This document shows, one piece after another, positions 1-5,651 of a DNA stretch of 7,373 nucleotides (the stretch's first letter is position 1; every line of letters begins with the position of its first letter). Position numbers and translations under genes: made by a program. Below the pieces are notes generated by a model. The model ran no database searches. It was not told where the DNA came from and saw nothing but the letters and a program-made list of their open reading frames with translations. The stretch is from Rickettsia endosymbiont of Ixodes persulcatus (GTDB lineage Bacteria; Pseudomonadota; Alphaproteobacteria; Rickettsiales; Rickettsiaceae), in assembly GCA_027293795.1 (NCBI GenBank), contig JAPYLE010000032.1, positions 1 through 7,373 on the forward strand, written 5' to 3'.

Positions 1-145
1 GCGACTATAGTGAACAGTACGTAATTTCCTGACGTATTGAACTCATGGTGCTTGTGATGCTAACGCATCACGGCGCACATGGCAAGCTAAAGCTTTTCCA
101 TCTGGAAGATGGAGGTTTTAACCACCAAAGGGACTATAAAATAAA
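1..145. mobile_element. Possible end of an IS200/IS605-type element (remnant)
   Basis: No gene fits here, but the stretch is dense in small dyads: 18-22 with 32-36 (TACGT/ACGTA), 54-60 with 65-71 (GTGATGC/GCATCAC around TAAC), 84-88 with 91-95 (AAGCT/AGCTT), 98-102 with 108-112 (CCATC/GATGG) and 114-117 with 120-123 (GGTT/AACC). Strings of subterminal hairpins after a transposase stop are typical of IS200/IS605 ends, and an IS200-type transposase fragment lies at the other end of this window. The frame beginning at base 3 is open at the window edge and reads DYSEQYVIS before TGA at 30-32, which could be the tail of a gene entering from the left. The family assignment is inference; a leftover structured spacer is the alternative. 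Confidence 0.35.
45..80. repeat. Hairpin with perfect 7-bp inner stem
   Basis: The inner stem GTGATGC (54-60) pairs with GCATCAC (65-71) around a TAAC loop. It extends outward, after a small internal loop, through TGC 49-51 with GCA 75-77 and, past one bulged G, ATG 45-47 with CAT 78-80. No T-run follows on the plus strand, so it is not an obvious terminator. It is probably part of the mobile-element end described for 1-145. Confidence 0.6.
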
Positions 146-213
146 GACTGGACCCCGTGATCAAGTCACGGGGTGACACCTTTTTCTAGATTCCCGCCTC
201 CGCGGGAATGACA
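146..213. repeat. Rickettsia palindromic element (RPE), short form
   Basis: Two perfect 8-bp hairpins sit side by side: CCCCGTGA (153-160) with TCACGGGG (166-173), and ATTCCCGC (190-197) with GCGGGAAT (202-209). The GC-rich arms, the outer TGAC/GTCA words and the core GACTGGA...CGTG.TCAAGTC...TGAC match the style of RPEs scattered through Rickettsia genomes. The same core returns at 2605-2638. The tract TTTTTCTAG follows the first hairpin (181-189) and occurs again at 222-230 after the second. The subtype cannot be assigned from one window. The element lies between the end of lptD and the structured left flank. Confidence 0.7.
153..173 (-). terminator. Candidate transcription terminator of lptD
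   Basis: Read on the minus strand, the 8-bp GC-rich hairpin lies about 70 bases past the lptD stop and is followed by the T-rich run TCTTTATTTTA. It is the strongest stem downstream of lptD. Read on the plus strand it is followed by TGACACCTTTTT, so it could also stop transcription from the left. The T-run is imperfect in both directions, and the hairpin belongs to an RPE, so termination may be a by-product. Confidence 0.3.
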
Positions 214-241
214 TATGGCACTTTTTCTAGCCATTTGAAAC

Positions 242-2383
242 TTACATGTTTAATACTTTTAAACCGATAGAAATAGTAGGTGAAGAAGTAGTTTTTTTGA
301 TTCCTCTACTTCCATCGGCTAAATAATCGGAATAAATCTTTGCAGTAATTCTAACACAATCTTTAGCATATGTCACCCTAATAGTTCGAGTAAGTAAATT
401 GGGAGATCGTTTAGAGAGATCAATACGTGCACCAAAGCCTACAATCCAATGTTCCGCTAGCTGATAATTTATGTCTCCATAAAATTGCCGCACTCTATTA
501 TTTGAAACCTTTATACTTTCTACGGAATAATATTTTTTAAGATTTGTAAGCTGAATAAAACTACCTAGAAAGTTAATTTTATTACAGTTAAAATTTCCTC
601 CCACTTCATCTCTGATAGGTCTGAAATATTTATCTTTCCGGAAACCATAAAATAATTCTAAATTATTAGAAATATTACCTAAGATTTGACCAACATTTTC
701 CGTATCATCAGCGGGTAAATCTATACTATATCTTGTATTACGCGACTGTCCTAAAAATAATTTTAAATAATTTTCTTCTTTAGCAATACTAGTATTTAAG
801 CCATAACTTAATCTATTACCAAAATCATGGCAATCAATAGCACTATAACGCTTGGATAAAAAGATATTTTTTTCGGATAATTCATATTTAGCAGGATCAA
901 TTATAACAAATTTTTTGTCTTTCTTAGATAATTTACGTCCCATAGTAAAAGAAACTACTGGCTCAATAAGTAAATTTATCGTTCTTGTTATATTACCTAC
1001 TAACGGATAACACCACAAAGTTTGTAGTTCCGGTATATTTCTTTGGAATGATTTAGTGTCTCTCGTTTTATCTAAATAGACTCGTCTTGCAAGGTAAAAA
1101 TCACCTCTATCCTTAGCGGCAAAATCAAAAATTTGTCCTGAGGAAGTTATAAAATTATGAAGAATAGAGAATTGCAAAGAAGTTCTAGCAAGTTGTTTTC
1201 CTATTCTTTCTTTGTATATTAACGTATTATTTTCAACAACAATAAAACTATTATCACTATCATTTAAATTCATCACGTTTTTTGTATTGATTTTCGGTAA
1301 TACTAGTGGATCAGTATACTTACTATCATTACTACCTAAGCCTTGAAAACTTAATCCTTCCGCAAAAAAATAATCAGCCTCATGAATTTTATTTAAGAAT
1401 ATTTTAGAAGTTAGATATGAAGCATAGTTATTATAATAATTTTTTAAATAAGCTTTATCCGATGTACGTTCTATCCTAAAACCGTAATCATAAACTTTAT
1501 CGGTACTAATAAAATTGCCGCTTGCTATATAATGATAAGAAAAAACTTTTTTATTTTTTACTATACTTCCGTCTTTTTCTAGAAAATAGGGTAATTTACC
1601 GTAACTACCTTGAAAATTCATATTATCGGTATCATTTGGGCGATAACGTGCTTCTAGCTCAAAAGTTTGATATTTACTAAAAATTCTTGGAGTGAGAGTA
1701 AAATCTATATTAGATTTTGCACGTAGATATAGAGGTATACCAAACCCTTTGTTTTTTACGTCTGGCACTAATAATCCCGAAGTTGCAGGAGCCGTAGGAG
1801 TCGGATGGAAAAAATACGGTAAGAAAAAAACTGGAACTCCATACACTTCAAAAAACACGTTTTTATAAACTACTCTATGCTCTTCAGAGTGAATATAAGT
1901 ATCCTTAGAAGCAATTTGCCAAATAGGGTTTCTATTACAAGTAACAACGCAAGGGGTAAATTCAGCATGGCGCAGCTTAAGATTATTTTCATCTATTCTT
2001 TCAGCAAGTTTAGCAATTAAAAGATTATTATCACCCGAAAGCAAAATGAATTCCAATATGATACCCTTTTTAAATTCATCTTTTAAAACTGCTTTATTAC
2101 CCTCTATTATTCTATTTTGTTTATCCTTAATTCGGATATTACCTTCTGCCCATAAAATATCGTTTTTTATATCATAAAGTAAATTATCTGCTGTTAATAA
2201 ATACTCATCCGTGATAATTTTTATATTACCTTTAGCATATATCAAATCCTGACTTTCGTTATACTCTACGAAGTCGGCTATCATATTGCCTATCTTAATA
2301 TTTTGGCCATTCTTAAAATTATCAGCAAAACTTATCAGAGGAGATATTATAATAATAAACAAGCATATTATTCGCAGTAGCAT
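242..2383 (-). CDS. lptD: LPS-assembly outer-membrane protein LptD (OstA/Imp)
   Basis: LptD is the outer-membrane beta-barrel that, with lipoprotein LptE, inserts lipopolysaccharide into the outer leaflet. The 713-residue product begins with a signal peptide: a hydrophobic core at residues 2-17 and a probable cleavage after S-F-A at 18-20. An OstA/LptA-like beta-jellyroll follows at about 28-115, with the repeated strand pattern of YAKGNIKI and WAEGNIRI. Residues 182-194 (GVPVFFLPYFFHP) and the SGLLVP segment after them are the family signature at the entry to the barrel, which fills the rest. Cys145 and Cys149 fall where alphaproteobacterial LptDs carry a cysteine pair near a PxWQI motif. 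The length suits a compact LptD. The last residue is Met, not the usual aromatic. No clear ribosome-binding site precedes the ATG. The gene is divergent from xseA, and both flanks carry RPEs. Confidence 0.94.
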   Translation of the reverse strand: MLLRIICLFIIIISPLISFADNFKNGQNIKIGNMIADFVEYNESQDLIYAKGNIKIITDEYLLTADNLLYDIKNDILWAEGNIRIKDKQNRIIEGNKAVLKDEFKKGIILEFILLSGDNNLLIAKLAERIDENNLKLRHAEFTPCVVTCNRNPIWQIASKDTYIHSEEHRVVYKNVFFEVYGVPVFFLPYFFHPTPTAPATSGLLVPDVKNKGFGIPLYLRAKSNIDFTLTPRIFSKYQTFELEARYRPNDTDNMNFQGSYGKLPYFLEKDGSIVKNKKVFSYHYIASGNFISTDKVYDYGFRIERTSDKAYLKNYYNNYASYLTSKIFLNKIHEADYFFAEGLSFQGLGSNDSKYTDPLVLPKINTKNVMNLNDSDNSFIVVENNTLIYKERIGKQLARTSLQFSILHNFITSSGQIFDFAAKDRGDFYLARRVYLDKTRDTKSFQRNIPELQTLWCYPLVGNITRTINLLIEPVVSFTMGRKLSKKDKKFVIIDPAKYELSEKNIFLSKRYSAIDCHDFGNRLSYGLNTSIAKEENYLKLFLGQSRNTRYSIDLPADDTENVGQILGNISNNLELFYGFRKDKYFRPIRDEVGGNFNCNKINFLGSFIQLTNLKKYYSVESIKVSNNRVRQFYGDINYQLAEHWIVGFGARIDLSKRSPNLLTRTIRVTYAKDCVRITAKIYSDYLADGSRGIKKTTSSPTISIGLKVLNM

Positions 2384-2416
2384 TTATATTAATAACTATA
2401 TTTTAATAGTAAAAAA

Positions 2417-2432
2417 TAATAGCAAGCTATTA
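2417..2432. promoter_or_regulatory. 16-bp dyad upstream of lptD
   Basis: TAATAGC (2417-2423) and GCTATTA (2426-2432) form a perfect 7-bp dyad around AA, 34 to 49 bases ahead of the lptD start codon. On the minus strand it contains TTGCTA, a passable -35 hexamer, but no good -10 stands at 17 bases from it. A further GCTTGCT at 2460-2466 mirrors AGCAAGC at 2421-2427. A regulator site or part of the lptD promoter region is possible; in such AT-rich DNA chance is also possible. Confidence 0.3.
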
Positions 2433-2522
2433 GTAATATATCAAATAATAAAAATTTTTGCTTGCTCTTTTGCAGTGCAAGGTTATTCTATGGAGAGATG
2501 TATGTTATATTAATTTTGTTGA

Positions 2523-2669
2523 TGTCATTCCTGCATGACTTTGGTACACTACCGTGTCATACATACCGCGACTTGACCACAGTATCCATTAAAAAATTAG
2601 AAAAGACTGGATACTGCGTGGTCAAGTCGCGGTATGACAGTAATAAAACTAATCTATGCGGAAATGACA
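2523..2669. repeat. Rickettsia palindromic element (RPE), long form
   Basis: A 147-bp palindromic unit fills the half of the divergent spacer nearest xseA. The inner stem pairs 2562-2587 with 2609-2636: 19 bp (CATACCGCGACTTGACCAC against its complement), a GC bulge at 2616-2617, then 7 bp, around a 21-nt AT-rich loop. The outer arms are 2523-2536 and 2656-2669, pairing over 14 bases with one mismatch and one G-T wobble. The GTCAT/ATGAC ends and the 2605-2638 core match the element at 146-213. It would be transcribed as a strong hairpin in the xseA leader. RPEs are non-autonomous repeats that spread within Rickettsia genomes and may lie in genes or spacers. Confidence 0.75.
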
Positions 2670-2685
2670 CAAGAGTCATGATAAA

Positions 2686-4020
2686 ATGCTAGACAATTTC
2701 ATTACGAATCAAGCAACTAAAGAGTTTTCAGTTAGTGAGATTTCTAATAAAATTAAAGAATTATTAGAAAATAATTTTGGCTATATTAAGGTAAAAGGAG
2801 AAATTTCAGGTTTAAAAATAGCAAGCTCAGGGCATGCTTATTTTAACTTAAAAGAAAATATTGCTATTTTAGCCTGTACTTGCTGGCGTCCTATTCTTGC
2901 TAAAATCAAATTTCCTTTAAATGACGGCATGGAAGTAGTGATTAGCGGTAAACTCTCAAGTTATGCAGGTAATTCACGCTATCAATTATCGGTAGATAAT
3001 TTGCAACCCGCAGGACTTGGGACTATGCTGCAAATTCTAAACGAGCGTAAAGCACGGTTAGAAAAAGAGGGGCTATTTAATAAGAGACGTATTCCTATAC
3101 CTTTCTTGCCTACTAGAATAGGAGTTATCACCTCAATAACCGGTGCTGTTATTAAAGATATTATTCATCGTATTCGTGAACGTTTTCCGACTCATATAGT
3201 AATATGGCCGGTTAGCGTACAAGGAGAAAATTCCAGTAATGAAATTGCCGAAGCAATTGAAGGATTTAACAAATTAGAAGAAGCAAATAAACCAAGTGTT
3301 ATAATTGTTGCTAGAGGCGGCGGCTCTATAGAAGATCTTTGGTCATTTAACGATGAGATATTAGTACGTGCTGCTTATAACTCAAAAATTCCTATTATTT
3401 CTGCAGTAGGTCATGAAGTGGATTATACTTTAATAGATTTAGCAGCTGACAAAAGAGCTCCAACCCCTACTGCTGCCGCAGAATTTGCCGTACCGGTACG
3501 ATCTATTTTAAATAATATCCTACAATCTTATGAAAAAGTATTATTAAATAATACTAGACAGCTAATTAAGTATCAAGAACAAAATATAGTAAATTATGAT
3601 AAAATACACAGATATCTCGCTCACTATATAAATAATAGGCAGCAATTACTGGACGATACCGGTTTTAATTTACTAGATGCTTTACCGTGCTTTATTGAAC
3701 TACAAGAAACAAAGCTTAAATCTTGTTCTAAAGAAAGAATTAACCCTGCTAAAATAATCAATTACAAAACATTAGAATTAACACATCAAACAGCTTATCT
3801 ATCAAAATCGGCAAATAATACTTTGAAAAACTTTGAGTATAAATTAGAATTAAATAGCACGTTACTTGCAAGCCTTGATTATCATAATGTATTAAAACGA
3901 GGTTTTGCTATAGTTAAAGGAGAAACTGGTAATTTTTTATCTTCTAAAATTACTGCTGCGGATGAAAAAATTTTTAATATTAAATTTTCTGATGGCGAAA
4001 TTAAAGTAGTTCGTAACTAA
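2686..4020 (+). CDS. xseA: Exodeoxyribonuclease VII large subunit
   Basis: XseA is the catalytic subunit of exonuclease VII, which with several copies of XseB degrades single-stranded DNA from both ends to short acid-soluble pieces in the cytoplasm and takes part in mismatch and damage repair. The 444-residue product has the family order: an OB-fold DNA-binding domain at about 12-105 (IKVKGEISGLKIASSGHAYF), then the catalytic domain at about 125-320 with IGVITSITGAVIKDI (145-159), ARGGGSIEDLWSFNDE (209-224) and GHEVDYTLIDLAADKRAPTPTAA (242-264 region), then a helical coiled-coil part, and a closing YHNVLKRGFAIVKG motif. The length is normal. An in-frame TGA at 2665-2667 leaves ATG 2686 as the first usable start. 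Its ribosome-binding site is weak and an RPE ends 16 bases before it. xseB is not in the window. Confidence 0.95.
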   Translation: MLDNFITNQATKEFSVSEISNKIKELLENNFGYIKVKGEISGLKIASSGHAYFNLKENIAILACTCWRPILAKIKFPLNDGMEVVISGKLSSYAGNSRYQLSVDNLQPAGLGTMLQILNERKARLEKEGLFNKRRIPIPFLPTRIGVITSITGAVIKDIIHRIRERFPTHIVIWPVSVQGENSSNEIAEAIEGFNKLEEANKPSVIIVARGGGSIEDLWSFNDEILVRAAYNSKIPIISAVGHEVDYTLIDLAADKRAPTPTAAAEFAVPVRSILNNILQSYEKVLLNNTRQLIKYQEQNIVNYDKIHRYLAHYINNRQQLLDDTGFNLLDALPCFIELQETKLKSCSKERINPAKIINYKTLELTHQTAYLSKSANNTLKNFEYKLELNSTLLASLDYHNVLKRGFAIVKGETGNFLSSKITAADEKIFNIKFSDGEIKVVRN

Positions 4021-4021
4021 A

Positions 4022-4354
4022 AATTTTTATGCTTTAAGCATAGGTGCAAACGAACAACAAGCAACTTTAGAATGCGAGGGGACAGCCGATAAAAAAACTT
4101 TGATAAATGCATGTATGTAAATGAGCCTTACCAATACTTAATTGCTACTTTAAACGGTCGTACTAACGTTTCCGGTATGGATATAGAATTAATCGAGTCG
4201 GGTTGGGTACAGAATTTTATTCTTACCTACATATAGCCCGGACTTAAATCCTATAGAACATTATTGGTTTAAGATTAAGAACGAAATAAGAAAAGTTACG
4301 GGGCAATTCAAAGATATCAGTATGGTTGTAGAACACGTACTAAAGTTTATTTAA
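4022..4354 (+). pseudogene. IS630-family transposase remnant, frameshifted and deleted
   Basis: Three pieces of a DDE transposase can be read. Codons from 4022 (NFYALSIGANEQQATLECEGT and onward to 4113) resemble the segment between the first and second catalytic Asp of IS630 transposases (ALS...L.FEGT). A one-frame-shifted piece at 4114-4233 contains MDIELIESGW, like the helix ahead of the last motif; its first part (EPYQYLIATLNG) I cannot place. After a frame change near 4210, 4211-4354 reads RILFLPTYSPDLNPIEHYW and a basic tail KIKNEIRKV, ending at TAA. This is the IS630 signature around the last catalytic acid (Glu in NPIE). The N-terminal helix-turn-helix domain, the first Asp and the DNASFH motif with the second Asp are gone, so it cannot encode an active enzyme. 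It starts right at the xseA stop. Confidence 0.8.
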
Positions 4355-4392
4355 CTGTACCTATTTCCTATGGTCTAGCTATACCAAGAGGA

Positions 4393-4599
4393 GTGAGTAT
4401 TGCAATAACTATATTATGGGGCATAGCCTTTAGCGTATTATTAGATATGTACGGCAGTAATCCAAATTACAATACAATAAAATATTCAATGATTATAGTA
4501 ATTTCCGAAGCATTCATTACTAATCATTTAGTTTATCATTTTGGTTTTCTTGAGTGGAGATTCCGTAATGAAAACACAAGCTTAGAAAAACAAACATGA
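4393..4599 (+). CDS. Small membrane protein, probable 3' remnant of a larger gene
   Basis: I do not recognise this 68-residue frame. It has two hydrophobic segments, about residues 3-18 (AITILWGIAFSVLL) and 28-50 (SMIIVISEAFITNHLVYHFGF), and a charged, probably cytoplasmic tail (EWRFRNENTSLEKQ). The only start ahead of the first segment is GTG 4393, and the purine run AAGAGGAG (4386-4393) overlaps it, too close to serve as its ribosome-binding site. The frame stays open upstream to 4279 without another start, running out of the IS630 remnant with plausible membrane-protein sequence (YLTVPISYGLAIPRG) from about 4350. This suggests that the original 5' part was lost at the insertion. The stop overlaps the xth start as ATGA, so translation reaching it would couple to xth. 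Expression and function are doubtful. Confidence 0.45.
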   Translation: MSIAITILWGIAFSVLLDMYGSNPNYNTIKYSMIIVISEAFITNHLVYHFGFLEWRFRNENTSLEKQT

Positions 4600-5378
4600 A
4601 GATAGCTACTTGGAATATTAATTCCATAAAAACAAGACTTAATTTATTGCATAATTTTTTGTCTAAAGAAAATCCCGATATTTTATTATTGCAAGAAATA
4701 AAGTGCGAAACCGAAAAATTCCCGTTTGATGAATTATCAGATTTACCTTATAATTTTTACGTTCACGGACAAAAATCATACAACGGTGTTGCTATAATCT
4801 CAAAATTTCCTGCTGATGAAATAATTAAGGATTTTCCGAATAATTACTGCAGTAATCAAGCGAGGTTCTTAGAAATAAAATTATCACTATCTATAGGGTT
4901 TTGTAATATAATCTCGCTCTATGCTCCTAATGGTTCATTTGTCGGTAGCGATAAATTTGTAGCAAAACTAGCATTTTATGAAGCTCTCATCAATTATCTA
5001 TCAACTAAAAAATCTTTTAATGAAAAAACTATCATTGGTGGTGATTTCAATATTGCACCGTTTGATATAGACGTATATTCACCTAAAGCATTGGCTGAAA
5101 CTACTTGTTTTACTGAGGTTGAACAAAAAAAATTACGAACTATTCTAAATTCCGGATTTGAGGATTTATACAGATTGATGTATCCAAGTAAACAAGAATT
5201 TTCATGGTGGGATTATAGAGCCGGATGTTTTGAACAAAATAAAGGTATGAGGATTGATATGATCCTTGGTTGTAATAATACTATTGACTATTTAGAAAAT
5301 TGCTATATGGATTATAATTTAAGGACTCAAGAAAAACCTTCAGATCATATACCGGTAATTGCTAGTTTTAAGGGATAA
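4596..5378 (+). CDS. xth: Exodeoxyribonuclease III (AP endonuclease, ExoIII/APE1 family)
   Basis: This cytoplasmic Mg-dependent enzyme cuts DNA 5' to abasic sites and removes 3' blocking groups in base excision repair. The 260-residue product carries every catalytic motif of the endonuclease/exonuclease/phosphatase fold: N7 in ATWNINSIKTR, E34 in LLQEIKCE, Y109 in LYAPNG, D150 and N152 in GGDFNIAP, W204-W205 in FSWWDYRAG, D221 in RIDMIL, and D250-H251 in the closing SDHIPVIASF. Spacing closely follows E. coli XthA. The start ATG shares four bases with the stop of the preceding membrane frame, and one base separates its stop from the next start, pointing to one transcript with the two genes downstream. 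Rickettsia annotations name this gene xth, xthA or xthA1. A typical intact gene with codon use like its neighbours. Confidence 0.94.
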   Translation: MKIATWNINSIKTRLNLLHNFLSKENPDILLLQEIKCETEKFPFDELSDLPYNFYVHGQKSYNGVAIISKFPADEIIKDFPNNYCSNQARFLEIKLSLSIGFCNIISLYAPNGSFVGSDKFVAKLAFYEALINYLSTKKSFNEKTIIGGDFNIAPFDIDVYSPKALAETTCFTEVEQKKLRTILNSGFEDLYRLMYPSKQEFSWWDYRAGCFEQNKGMRIDMILGCNNTIDYLENCYMDYNLRTQEKPSDHIPVIASFKG

Positions 5379-5379
5379 T

Positions 5380-5646
5380 ATGTCTTCAAAATTTATAAAA
5401 TTTTATAAAAAATACATGACAATTGTCGGTACAATCGGCAATTTTATGTTTTACGTACAAGCTCATAAGATTTTCACCTGCAAATCTTCGACTTCTGTTT
5501 CTATGCCTGCTTTTACTATAAGTGCTATTGCTCTTTGTAGCTGGCTTATATATGGTATTTTAATAAAAAACACACCTACTATAATAGCAAATATAGTAGG
5601 TTTTATCGGGGCATTACTAGTTTTAATAACTATCCTAATGTATTAA
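5380..5646 (+). CDS. SemiSWEET (MtN3/saliva, PQ-loop superfamily) transporter
   Basis: SemiSWEETs are inner-membrane half-transporters that dimerise and carry sugars down their gradient. This 88-residue protein has the required three helices: about 13-32, 43-63 and 66-87. Trp55 in CSWLIYG and Asn71 in IIANIVGF match the substrate-pocket Trp and Asn of the family, and KSSTSVSMPAF (35-45) is the usual loop into helix 2. The helix-1 PQ pair is VQ here (Val26-Gln27), so the hinge proline is missing. I chose ATG 5380, one base after the xth stop, with AAGGGA at 5370-5375 as ribosome-binding site; the TTG at 5359 inside xth would add seven unlikely residues. The substrate is not predictable; uptake of a host-cell metabolite would suit an intracellular bacterium. 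der follows after 5 bases. Confidence 0.82.
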   Translation: MSSKFIKFYKKYMTIVGTIGNFMFYVQAHKIFTCKSSTSVSMPAFTISAIALCSWLIYGILIKNTPTIIANIVGFIGALLVLITILMY

Positions 5647-5651
5647 ATATA

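Noticed and set aside
2286..2513. Open frame of 75 codons on the plus strand over the start of lptD
   Set aside because: It runs antisense through the lptD signal-peptide region into the AT-rich spacer, has no recognisable motif, and its hydrophobicity simply mirrors AT-rich codons.
2562..2636. Long stem as a tRNA, riboswitch or attenuator
   Set aside because: It is one simple hairpin with an AT-rich loop, no cloverleaf or conserved riboswitch features, and it matches a repeat family with a second copy in the window.
2462..2692. Open frame of 76 codons on the plus strand ahead of xseA
   Set aside because: Most of it is the palindromic element, and it overlaps the xseA start in another frame. 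RPEs often stay open in some frame, so this is a repeat artefact.
4028..4042. TATGC/GCATA hairpin after xseA as a terminator
   Set aside because: Only five pairs, no T-run after it, and it lies within readable IS630 coding sequence.
5359..5379. TTG start for the SemiSWEET gene, seven codons upstream of the chosen ATG
   Set aside because: It lies inside xth, has no ribosome-binding site, and adds residues outside the family's normal N-terminus; ATG 5380 has AAGGGA at a fitting distance.
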